From an uncultured Clostridia bacterium (GTDB lineage: Bacteria; Bacillota; Clostridia; TANB77; CAG-508): a DNA stretch of 28,477 nucleotides. The stretch spans positions 1 to 28,477 of the forward strand of contig CAKPAB010000014.1 in NCBI GenBank assembly GCA_934132805.1, in the 5' to 3' direction. The position numbers were made by a program, and so were the translations under genes. Below the pieces are notes generated by a model. The model was not told the origin of the DNA. It saw only the letters and a list, made by a program, of their open reading frames with translations, and made no database searches. Below, piece by piece: positions 1 to 6,961 of this stretch. Positions within the stretch are counted from its first letter, which is position 1, and each line of letters opens with the position of its first letter.

Positions 1-276
1 AAAAATAGTCAGATAGAAGAATATGTCAAAACAATGGAATCGACTTATAAAAATTATTCAAAAGATGTAAAATTAAATTTTTGGGAAAGAAACAATCATA
101 AAATTGGCGAAATGGAATTTACAACAGAGGGATCAGATACAGAAATCTATAATCATATTATTGTATTTTCTGTTAATGATAAATTAAGATTAGTTAATTT
201 TAATTGTACTAAAGAACAAATGAGTGAATGGAAAGAAGTTAGCAAATTTATTGTGGACTCAATAATGTTTGAGTAA
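1..276 (+). CDS. 3' end of an unrecognised protein, possibly PsbP-like fold (partial)
   Basis: The frame is open at the first base of the window, so this is the C-terminal part of a longer gene; the ATG at 34 is internal. About 91 residues are visible. The sequence alternates short beta-strand-like stretches and ends in an amphipathic segment with the pattern EWKEVSKFIVDSIMF. That ending resembles the C-terminus of PsbP/Mog1-like domains common in Firmicutes lipoproteins, but this is only a pattern impression. It sits 17 bp upstream of a lipoprotein gene in the same direction and is probably in the same operon. Function is not assigned. Confidence 0.6.
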   Translation, partial: KNSQIEEYVKTMESTYKNYSKDVKLNFWERNNHKIGEMEFTTEGSDTEIYNHIIVFSVNDKLRLVNFNCTKEQMSEWKEVSKFIVDSIMFE

Positions 277-293
277 TATAGGAGGAGAGAAAG

Positions 294-872
294 ATGAAAA
301 AGAAATTATTTGCAATTTTACTTTGTGGGGTTATGGTTTTAGGACTTGCTGGATGTGGCAATCCAGTTAGTGATTCTAAAAAAGAATTAGAAGATGCTAA
401 AAATGATTTAGAAGAAACTTATAAAAAATATGGATGGGTTGAGAAAGAAACTGTAAATACTATTCTTGCTAAATTTAATACTGAAATAATGGATAGTGGA
501 TTAAATACACCTGCTAGTGATGATTATATGGTTGTGGATAATGGTAAATATTGGTTTGCACTATCTGATGATGTTGCATTCTATCTAAAACCAGTTGAAT
601 CATCTGGAAATAAAGAAAAAGATATTCTTAATATGAGTGCTATTTATATGGATAATGACAAGTATAATGAAACTACTGCCATAAAGTATACAAAACTTTT
701 GATTAAAGCCAATAATGAAGAAATTACTGATTCTGAAATTGATGAATTATTAAAAGAAGCCAAAGAAAAATCTTCTGCTAAAGCAACAGCTAATAATGGT
801 AAAGGTATTTCAGTAGGAATCTCAAATGCCAATGATCATTATGAATATCAAGTTATTAGAGTATATAAATAA
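294..872 (+). CDS. Unrecognised lipoprotein
   Basis: 192 residues. The start ATG is preceded by a perfect AGGAGG. The N-terminus is a lipoprotein signal peptide: MKKK, a hydrophobic stretch, then lipobox LAGC with the lipidated cysteine at residue 21. Directly after it comes a short charged segment (roughly residues 27-46, rich in K, E and D) that looks like a coiled coil. The rest is a soluble domain I do not recognise, with a Gly/Asn-rich segment near residue 165. It is expected to be anchored on the outer face of the membrane. It lies between two other envelope proteins of unknown role, so it is probably ICE cargo affecting the cell surface or exclusion. That role is inference only. Confidence 0.85.
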   Translation: MKKKLFAILLCGVMVLGLAGCGNPVSDSKKELEDAKNDLEETYKKYGWVEKETVNTILAKFNTEIMDSGLNTPASDDYMVVDNGKYWFALSDDVAFYLKPVESSGNKEKDILNMSAIYMDNDKYNETTAIKYTKLLIKANNEEITDSEIDELLKEAKEKSSAKATANNGKGISVGISNANDHYEYQVIRVYK

Positions 873-908
873 TCATAAATTACAATTTGTTGAAATGGAG
901 GATTGATT

Positions 909-1733
909 ATGAAAAAAAGTTTAAAAATTACTTTAATAATTATTGGTGTTTTTGTAGGACTAATAATCTTGGATACAACCCAAGCTATAGTATTTAATAA
1001 TAGTCCTATTATAAGAATAACAAAAACTTATTCAAACTCTCATAAAAAACATATAGGAGTTTTCGTAGAAACTGATATTTATGACGGTGTAACACAAACA
1101 ACTCGCTTTAAATGGGAAAGTCATACTTTGCCTATAACAGATAGTACTGATAACCTAAAAGATACTTATAAGAAAGTAAGTGATTATTTTGGAAGTGAAA
1201 CTACTGATCATAGTAATTTAGGTTCTTGCTCACTAGATGAAAGTAATAATGTTGTTGTCGTTGCTCTCATAGATAATAGTAAAACAAAACAGGAAGAGTT
1301 TATAAAAAATGCTAATATAAATCCAAAACATGTCAAATTTGAACAAGGTGGTCCTTATACAACATCAGCGTTTGATTTTTATATAACAAAACCAGAAAGT
1401 CACACTGATATTAGATTTAATGATTATTATACTACTAATGATCGTACAATTTATTTGGCAGGAAATATTGGGGAGCTTTATATTAAAGATCAAGATAAAG
1501 ATATTACTTTGAAAACTTATCTTTCAACTGCATATCAAACACTTGATGATGGTATAAAACATATTACTGATAAATTAGAGTTAAAAGCCACACTGAAAGA
1601 TGGAGGAACAAAAATTTACAAATCTAAAAATAAAGATATAACTATGATAGTATGTAATACTACTAAAAATGATAAAAAAATATTAATTGGTGATTATTCT
1701 ATGGAATATACAGAAGGAGATTGTAAGAATTAA
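909..1733 (+). CDS. Unrecognised membrane-anchored extracellular protein
   Basis: 274 residues from ATG 909. A TTG at 903 is also in frame, but GGAGGA at 897-902 overlaps it and is well spaced for the ATG. An N-terminal hydrophobic helix (roughly residues 5-25) is followed by a region that appears to lie outside the membrane. Two segments can be made out: one to about residue 150 with DTTQAIVFNNSPIIRI right after the helix, and a second beginning near FDFYITKPESHTDIRF. The pairing of DGGTKIYKSKNKDITMIVCN with a Cys-containing tail suggests a secreted beta-rich domain. I do not recognise the family. It is the last gene before a terminator and probably forms one unit with the two genes upstream. 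Confidence 0.8.
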   Translation: MKKSLKITLIIIGVFVGLIILDTTQAIVFNNSPIIRITKTYSNSHKKHIGVFVETDIYDGVTQTTRFKWESHTLPITDSTDNLKDTYKKVSDYFGSETTDHSNLGSCSLDESNNVVVVALIDNSKTKQEEFIKNANINPKHVKFEQGGPYTTSAFDFYITKPESHTDIRFNDYYTTNDRTIYLAGNIGELYIKDQDKDITLKTYLSTAYQTLDDGIKHITDKLELKATLKDGGTKIYKSKNKDITMIVCNTTKNDKKILIGDYSMEYTEGDCKN

Positions 1734-1752
1734 TAAATCAACAATTTACTAG

Positions 1753-1786
1753 TGAGATTAGTTTGAAATATAACTAGTCTTTTTTT
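1753..1786 (+). terminator. Intrinsic terminator, copy 1 of a 33-bp repeat
   Basis: Stem GATTAGTT / AACTAGTC (8 bp including one G-T pair) with an 8-nt loop, followed by seven Ts. It lies 20 bp after the stop of the preceding gene. The same sequence recurs at 4397-4429 with one base changed inside the stem, where pairing is kept by a wobble pair. Confidence 0.75.
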
Positions 1787-1829
1787 ATTGATTAGAATGA
1801 GAATGAAAATTATGCATTTAAATTAAGAT

Positions 1830-1855
1830 AGATTGATTAATTTCAATCTTTTTTT
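1830..1855 (+). terminator. Second intrinsic terminator
   Basis: Stem AGATTGA / TCAATCT (7 bp), 6-nt loop, then a run of seven Ts. It is tandem with the terminator ending at 1786, so transcription entering the surface cassette from upstream should be well blocked. Confidence 0.65.
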
Positions 1856-1874
1856 ATTGAAGGAGGTGGTTAAA

Positions 1875-1895
1875 TTGATTGTATTTAATATTTAA
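1875..1895 (+). CDS. Possible 6-codon leader ORF (TTG start)
   Basis: A near-perfect ribosome binding site, AAGGAGGTGG at 1859-1868, is followed after about 6 nt by TTG ATT GTA TTT AAT ATT TAA (MIVFNI). No long frame follows it. It lies between a terminator and the BsaA-like gene, which has its own ribosome binding site. It may be a leader peptide or just the remnant of a deleted gene start. Confidence 0.25.
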   Translation: MIVFNI

Positions 1896-1936
1896 TTTAA
1901 AAATATTTGTTTAAAAGAAAGGAAAGGATTGATAAT

Positions 1937-2563
1937 ATGAAAACAAATAATAATGTAGTAAAAAAGAAAAAAGATAAAAGAACAAAATTGTTAATAGTAG
2001 GAGGAATTAGTTTATTTACAGTATTAGGGGGTACACTTGCATATTTTACAACAAGTAGTACGATTAAAGATATTTTTAATACTGCAAAGTATGAAACAAA
2101 GATAGTAGAAGTATTTGAATCACCTAGTGATTGGACTCCAGGGACAACAACCGAAAAGACTATAAAGGTTACTAATAATGGAACTATTGATATGGCACTT
2201 CGTGCATCATATACTGAAAAGTGGGTAAATGCCAAAGGCAAAGAAATATCACTTACAGATGATGATAATAATGTAGCTGCTATAATAAATTTTGATAATA
2301 GTTGGACTAAAAGTGAAGATGGTTATTATTACTATGGTAGTAAATCAAATATGACTAAATTATTACCAAATGAAACATCTTCTTCTTTTATAACTGGAGT
2401 AACTTTTAATAAAGATATTAAAGCAGATTTAAATACCAGCGTTTCTCAAGATGGTAAAACTATTACATTTACTTCAACTGGAAATGGATATGATGATGCT
2501 ACTTATACATTAACAGTTAAAATTGATACAGTGCAGTATGATCAAGCAAAAAATTTTTGGTAG
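1937..2563 (+). CDS. SipW-dependent BsaA/TasA-like surface matrix protein
   Basis: 208 residues from ATG 1937; AGGAAAGGA about 8 nt upstream decides this over the upstream TTG at 1907. The N-terminus is lysine-rich, then a hydrophobic core ending GGTLAYFTTSST, the typical SipW-type signal peptide with cleavage around TLA|YFT. The mature part has the TasA/CotN/BsaA pattern: IVEVFESPSDWTPG, a TVTNNG-like strand (KVTNNGTIDMALR) and YTEKWVNAKGKEI, with aromatic-rich strands. Such proteins form biofilm fibres or pilus-like polymers on the cell surface and are processed by a dedicated SipW peptidase, encoded 36 bp downstream. There is no LPXTG motif. Family assignment is fairly sure. Its presence as ICE cargo suggests that surface or aggregation properties are transferred with the element, which is inference. 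Confidence 0.8.
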   Translation: MKTNNNVVKKKKDKRTKLLIVGGISLFTVLGGTLAYFTTSSTIKDIFNTAKYETKIVEVFESPSDWTPGTTTEKTIKVTNNGTIDMALRASYTEKWVNAKGKEISLTDDDNNVAAIINFDNSWTKSEDGYYYYGSKSNMTKLLPNETSSSFITGVTFNKDIKADLNTSVSQDGKTITFTSTGNGYDDATYTLTVKIDTVQYDQAKNFW

Positions 2564-2599
2564 AAAGGAGAATGAGTGAACTATTAAAGTTCATTATTT

Positions 2600-3109
2600 A
2601 TGGTGAAAAAAATGTTAATGAAAGTTAAGAATGGAGTAATTAGTATATTGTATATTTTAGTTCTTATCTATCTACTTATTTTTATACCAAGATTTTTTGG
2701 ACATACACCACTGGTTGTGATTTCTGGAAGTATGGAGCCGACATTAAAGGTCGGTTCTTTAATTTATTATCGTAGCAATGATCTTGATGATTTTAATAAG
2801 GATGATATTTTAGTTTATAGATATAAAAATCATACAATATCACATAGAATTGTAGAACAAGTAAAGGGTGGTTTTATTACAAAAGGAGATGCTAACCAAA
2901 CAAATGATTTTTTGGTAGTTAATAACGAGCAAGTGTTAGGAAAAGGGACACAATGGTGCATCCCATACCTAGGATTATATGCTGACTTTATATACACTCA
3001 TAAATATATATTATTTATAACTGTTTCATTATTAGTAATTGATTTAGGTTATGACATATATAGAAAGCAAAAGCATAAGGAGGTAATCATTGATGAAGAA
3101 AAAAATTAG
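2600..3109 (+). CDS. sipW: Signal peptidase I, SipW (ER-type) family
   Basis: 169 residues. A hydrophobic N-terminal helix (about 12-30) is followed by VISGSMEPTLKVGSL with the catalytic Ser at residue 44. Next come a DDILVYR strand and TISHRIVE, where His82 replaces the Lys of standard bacterial signal peptidases; this Ser-His arrangement marks the ER/SipW type. TKGDANQTND (about 95-104) is the conserved C-terminal box. A second membrane helix lies near 134-153. It should process the SipW-type signal peptides of its two neighbours. The ribosome binding site is unclear: AAGGAG at 2566-2571 serves better an overlapping 18-codon ORF starting at ATG 2572, and a small stem (GTGAACT / AGTTCAT) lies between. 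Translation may therefore be coupled or regulated. Confidence 0.88.
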   Translation: MVKKMLMKVKNGVISILYILVLIYLLIFIPRFFGHTPLVVISGSMEPTLKVGSLIYYRSNDLDDFNKDDILVYRYKNHTISHRIVEQVKGGFITKGDANQTNDFLVVNNEQVLGKGTQWCIPYLGLYADFIYTHKYILFITVSLLVIDLGYDIYRKQKHKEVIIDEEKN

Positions 3110-4343
3110 TTTATTAATTATTACAATAACTGCTATGTTTTGCACTGTTGGTATAACTCTTGCTACATTTAATACAACTGCAAATTATACAAATGAGTTT
3201 AAAGCAGAAAGTTACGAATTTTCTATTGATGCAAGTGGTGGTACTTTTGCTAATGAAAAGGTTATATTAAATGGACTATCAGCAACACTACCAACACCAT
3301 ATCGTAAAGGATATACATTTATAGGTTATTCTAATTCATCTAATGGAAATGTAATTTATAACAAAGATATTTCTAATGTAGAAGATATTAATAATAAGAA
3401 GATATACGCTAAATGGAATATTATCACTTATAATATTACTTATGACTTAAACGGAGGTACAATAAGTGGACAACCTACAAGCTATAATGTAAATGATACT
3501 TATACACTACCAATACCTAGTAAAAGAGGGTACTCTTTTGCAGGGTGGAGTGGCACAGACATTAATGGCATAAGTAAAGATGTTGTAATTTCAAAAGGTA
3601 GCATTGGTAATAGAAACTACAAAGCAAACTGGACTATTAATACATATTCTATTTCATATAACTTAAATGGTGGCTCAATAAGTGGACAACCTACAAGTTA
3701 TAATGTAAATGATACTTATACACTACCAATACCTAGTAGAAAAGGTTATACATTTACTGGTTGGAGTGGTACAGATATTAATGGTATGAGCAAAAATGTA
3801 ACTGTATCTGGTGGCATAGGAAATAAAACTTATACTGCTAATTGGAGTCAAAATTATTATACCGTTTCTTATTATGTTAATGGTAATTTATGGACTACAA
3901 GAAGTGTAGGATATGGTAATAGTATTGAAAACTTAAATGCCCAATCACTATTAGATAATTATCATACATTTCACGGATGGAATAACTGGGTAGATACAAT
4001 GCCAGATTATAATATAAGTTTAACTGCAAATGTTACAGAGTCTTATTGTATGTTAATGACTGGGCATGGTCCTTACGGAAATGCCACAGCATTACTAAAA
4101 GTTTTTCAAGATGCAGGTTGGACTGGTAGAGTAGAAATTGCACCATCTACAACAAGTTATTATTGGGTAGTTACCGATTATACATTAACTAGAGCAGAAG
4201 CAGAGGCACAAAAAGAATATATTGCTAGTCATACTAATTATAGAAATTATAATTACCCATATTTATATTGGGTAGCAGTTAGTTGTACTAATGGTTATTC
4301 AGAATCGTGGACTCGTTCATCTGGACAAAGGTATTTTAATTAG
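3093..4343 (+). CDS. SipW-type secreted protein with InlB B-repeats and a novel C-terminal domain
   Basis: 416 residues from ATG 3093, 9 nt after AAGGAGGT; it overlaps the end of the sipW gene by 17 bp. The N-terminus ends GITLATFNTT, a SipW-type signal. Residues about 45-315 hold four Listeria-Bacteroides / InlB B-repeats (Flg_new), recognised by Y-x-L-N-G-G, YTLPIPSR-KGYTF-GWSG and final ANW or AKW motifs. Repeats 2 and 3 are almost identical. The last 100 or so residues are different: an alpha/beta segment starting YCMLMTGHGPYGNATALL, with Cys, aromatic residues and a TRAEAEAQKEY helix. This could be SPOR-like but I do not recognise it. It is probably a surface adhesin working with the BsaA-like protein. 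No LPXTG or membrane anchor is seen. Confidence 0.8.
   Translation: MKKKISLLIITITAMFCTVGITLATFNTTANYTNEFKAESYEFSIDASGGTFANEKVILNGLSATLPTPYRKGYTFIGYSNSSNGNVIYNKDISNVEDINNKKIYAKWNIITYNITYDLNGGTISGQPTSYNVNDTYTLPIPSKRGYSFAGWSGTDINGISKDVVISKGSIGNRNYKANWTINTYSISYNLNGGSISGQPTSYNVNDTYTLPIPSRKGYTFTGWSGTDINGMSKNVTVSGGIGNKTYTANWSQNYYTVSYYVNGNLWTTRSVGYGNSIENLNAQSLLDNYHTFHGWNNWVDTMPDYNISLTANVTESYCMLMTGHGPYGNATALLKVFQDAGWTGRVEIAPSTTSYYWVVTDYTLTRAEAEAQKEYIASHTNYRNYNYPYLYWVAVSCTNGYSESWTRSSGQRYFN
3460..3738 (+). repeat. Direct repeat inside the InlB-repeat gene, period 216 bp
   Basis: Bases 3460-3522 and 3676-3738 match at 62 of 63 positions, much closer than the surrounding repeat units. The period equals 72 codons, one B-repeat. 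This indicates recent duplication or gene conversion and a site where the repeat number could vary. Confidence 0.85.
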
Positions 4344-4396
4344 TGATGAAATACTTGAAATTAATGATAGAATTATATGAAAAAAGTAATGGGTTA

Positions 4397-4429
4397 TGAG
4401 GTTAGTTTGAAATATAACTAGTCTTTTTT
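4397..4429 (+). terminator. Intrinsic terminator / attenuator, copy 2 of the 33-bp repeat
   Basis: Identical to 1753-1785 except one base. Stem GGTTAGTT / AACTAGTC (8 bp with two wobble pairs), 8-nt loop, six Ts. The T run directly abuts the ribosome binding site of the mobC-like gene (ATG 4446), so the hairpin separates the surface cassette from the conjugation operon and may attenuate it. Confidence 0.7.
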
Positions 4430-4445
4430 GAAAGAGAGGGAAAAA

Positions 4446-4781
4446 ATGAGAAGAAGAACACATAAAAAGAACTTCTGGTTTAATGATGAAGAAGAAAACA
4501 GAATAAAAGAATTATGTAATAAAAGTGGAATGAATGAAAGTGATATAGTTAGAAATCTTATAATGGGTAATTCAATAAAAGAAGCACCAAGCAATAAGTT
4601 TTACGAAGTTGTTAGAGATTTAAGGTCAATATCTAATAATATAAATCAACTTACAAGAAAAGCACATTCACTTGGCTTTATAGATGAAAGAGAATATAGA
4701 GAAGAAGTAATTAGACTTGATATTCTAATTGATGACTTAAAATTACAATTTTTAAATAAGAATATAGCAGGTAATAAATGA
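4446..4781 (+). CDS. mobC: MobC-like relaxosome accessory protein
   Basis: 111 residues from ATG 4446, with AGAGAGGGA just upstream; an in-frame TTG at 4428 lies in the terminator T run and is unlikely. The N-terminus is very basic (MRRRTHKKNFWFNDEE), followed by a ribbon-helix-helix-like stretch (NRIKELCNKSGMNESDIVRNLIM) and the conserved MobC pattern DLRSISNNINQLTRKAHSLG. Proteins of this family bind the transfer origin and help the relaxase nick it. Its position directly before the relaxase agrees. The gene is bounded on both sides by small terminator-like hairpins. Confidence 0.82.
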   Translation: MRRRTHKKNFWFNDEEENRIKELCNKSGMNESDIVRNLIMGNSIKEAPSNKFYEVVRDLRSISNNINQLTRKAHSLGFIDEREYREEVIRLDILIDDLKLQFLNKNIAGNK

Positions 4782-4794
4782 TATTACTTTTTTT
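4771..4794 (+). terminator. Small terminator-like hairpin at the end of mobC
   Basis: GTAATA (4771-4776) pairs with TATTAC (4782-4787) across a 5-nt loop and is followed by seven Ts. It overlaps the mobC stop codon. The stem is short and all but two of its pairs are A-T, so termination would be partial; it may lower relaxase expression relative to mobC. Confidence 0.4.
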
Positions 4795-4842
4795 ATATGC
4801 TTGTTTAAAGGTGTCTAGTGAATGTTCTAGGATAGAGGAAGA

Positions 4843-6150
4843 ATGGCAACAACAGGAATATGGAAAGTTGAAAAAAGATTAGACCATGTTATTGACTATG
4901 TTATAAATCCAGAAAAAACAATGAAAGATGGAGATTATCAAGAATTACATAAACTAGATGGTTATGAGAAATTAAATTATGAAACTGAAGAAGAATGTTT
5001 TGTATCAGCTTTAAATTGTTCTACTCATAGACCATACAAAGATATGATGCTTACTAAAGAGTTATATGGTAAAAAAAGTGGAATACTTGGTTATCATGCT
5101 TTTCAATCATTTAAAGAAGGAGAAATTACTCCAACACAAGCACATTTAATAGGAGTGAAATTAGCTGAGGAAATATGGGGAGATAGATTTGAAGTAATAG
5201 TTAGTACACATACAAATTGTAAGCATATTCATAATCATTTTGTAATCAATTCGGTATCATTCAAAGATGGAAAAAAATATCACGACAGTAGAGAAACTTA
5301 TGCACTTATAAGACAAGTATCTGATTCATTATGTGAGGAATATGGATTAAGTGTAGTTAAAGATAAAAAAGTTAAGAAAGTTAATTATGATAATTATTAT
5401 CAAGGCTATGTAAAAAAGACAAATTATCATACTTTTGCTAAACAAGATTTAGACAGAGCAATAGGTATGGCAGTATCTTATAAAGATTTTATCAACATTA
5501 TAGAGAAGATGGGATATGAAGTGAAAGAAAGATATGGGAAGTTAAGTATAAGAAGAAGCCCATATAAAAGAAATATTAGAATTGAAAGAGCATTTGGTAG
5601 TGATTATTCTATAGATAGTATTAATACTAGAATTGAAAATACACACTTACCCAGAATACCTTTCATTGAATCATACAATAATGACTACAATTATAAAAAG
5701 GAATATAAAAAGAATAAAGCACACGGATTATATGGATTATTTAAACATTATTGTTATATTTTAAAAGTTTATCCAACTAAATATCCAAGAAAAGTTCTTC
5801 CAGTAAATATTAGATTAGATTTGAATAAAATGGAAGAAATATCAAATCAAACAAGACTGCTTGTAAGGGAAAAGATAGAAACCCATGAGCAGTTTTTATT
5901 TTATAAAGAACAGATAAATAGAGAAGTTCAAGAATTAGTTGGAAAAAAACATAACCTTTGGGTAAAGCATAAAAGAGTTAAAACAGAAGAAGAAAAATTG
6001 TTAATTCGTAATCAAATAAATGAAATCACTAAAGAATTAAAAGAAAAGCGAAGGGAGGTGGTCTTATGTGATGGAATAGAAAAAAGAAGTAAAGATATAG
6101 AAGAAAGTATCAAAGAACTTGAAGAAAAAGGAAAGGAGAGAGATAAATGA
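4843..6150 (+). CDS. Relaxase, MOBP family (Tn1549-type)
   Basis: 435 residues. The start MATTGIWKVEKRLDHVIDYVINPEKT is typical of relaxases of clostridial conjugative transposons. GYHAFQSF (83-90) and the metal-binding cluster H123, H128, H130, H132 (in HTNCKHIHNH) are the diagnostic relaxase motifs; Tyr19 is a candidate nicking tyrosine. The C-terminal third is charged and probably coiled coil. The protein nicks one strand at oriT, stays bound to the 5' end and pilots it to the coupling protein. The ribosome binding site is AGAGGAAG. The stop overlaps the next start (ATGA). Upstream, 4798-4842 contains a CTAG/CTAG inverted pair that could be part of oriT, but this is not established. Confidence 0.9.
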   Translation: MATTGIWKVEKRLDHVIDYVINPEKTMKDGDYQELHKLDGYEKLNYETEEECFVSALNCSTHRPYKDMMLTKELYGKKSGILGYHAFQSFKEGEITPTQAHLIGVKLAEEIWGDRFEVIVSTHTNCKHIHNHFVINSVSFKDGKKYHDSRETYALIRQVSDSLCEEYGLSVVKDKKVKKVNYDNYYQGYVKKTNYHTFAKQDLDRAIGMAVSYKDFINIIEKMGYEVKERYGKLSIRRSPYKRNIRIERAFGSDYSIDSINTRIENTHLPRIPFIESYNNDYNYKKEYKKNKAHGLYGLFKHYCYILKVYPTKYPRKVLPVNIRLDLNKMEEISNQTRLLVREKIETHEQFLFYKEQINREVQELVGKKHNLWVKHKRVKTEEEKLLIRNQINEITKELKEKRREVVLCDGIEKRSKDIEESIKELEEKGKERDK

Positions 6151-6959
6151 ATTCAAGTGAAGCTGCAGAGCAAATGGTCAAGTTTTCTATTGAGGGAATT
6201 GAAATGTTATTAAGAGTAAGTGGAACTGGTGCAGAAAGAATAGCAGTTATGCTTTATACTATGGCGAAAGATAAACAAATGACAAAAGGTAAAACATCAC
6301 TTAATAAGATGTTAAAATCTGGTAGTCCACTTCAAATATTTTCAGTTAAAGCAAGTGAACTTAAAAAGTTTGAAAAAGAAGCAAAAAAATACGGCATACT
6401 TTATACTGCTTTAATTGATAAAAATCTTCCTGATAATGATGGGATAGTAGATATTATGGTTAGAAGTGAAGATGCATCAAAAGTAAATCGTGTTGTTGAA
6501 AGATTTAAACTTGCTCAAACTGATAACATTACAATTAGAAATGAAATAGAAAAAGACAAGATGGAAGAAATGATGAAAGAAGCCAAAGAGAAAGGCATTC
6601 CAGTTATTTCTGATGAAGAAAAACTTGCTAATGATATATTAGCAAAACCAATTCAAAAGGAGAAAAACGAAATATCAAACCCCGATGTGGCAAAGACACA
6701 AAAACCTCTGTCAGAGCCCAGCTTAGAGAACTTAAAGGTACAGGAAGGTGTTATTAAAGAAAATAAACCATCTGTTCGTAAATTACTTCAAAGATTAAAA
6801 GATGAAGTAAAGTATAGAAATGTTCCAAAAGATTATAGGGAAGCTATAAAAAAAGGTCAGGAGGCAATAGAAATAGATGTTAATAAAAAAACTAAAACAA
6901 CATATTCTCCTGATGGTAAAGTAAAAAAACAAAAGTTTAAAAATGGAAAGGAAAGATAA
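6147..6959 (+). CDS. pcfB: PcfB family protein (DUF3801)
   Basis: 270 residues. The first 120 residues hold the DUF3801 pattern: EAAEQMVKFSIEGIEMLLRVSGTGAER, then a GKTSLNKMLKSG segment and SVKASELKKFEKEAKKYGILY. The remainder is charged, with a proline-containing linker (about 165-210) and a basic tail RKLLQRLKDEVKYRNVPKDYR. In Gram-positive conjugative elements PcfB-type proteins belong to the relaxosome and contact the relaxase and coupling protein. Translation is coupled to the relaxase gene (ATGA overlap). The C-terminal codons carry the next ribosome binding site. Confidence 0.85.
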   Translation: MNSSEAAEQMVKFSIEGIEMLLRVSGTGAERIAVMLYTMAKDKQMTKGKTSLNKMLKSGSPLQIFSVKASELKKFEKEAKKYGILYTALIDKNLPDNDGIVDIMVRSEDASKVNRVVERFKLAQTDNITIRNEIEKDKMEEMMKEAKEKGIPVISDEEKLANDILAKPIQKEKNEISNPDVAKTQKPLSEPSLENLKVQEGVIKENKPSVRKLLQRLKDEVKYRNVPKDYREAIKKGQEAIEIDVNKKTKTTYSPDGKVKKQKFKNGKER

Positions 6960-6961
6960 AT

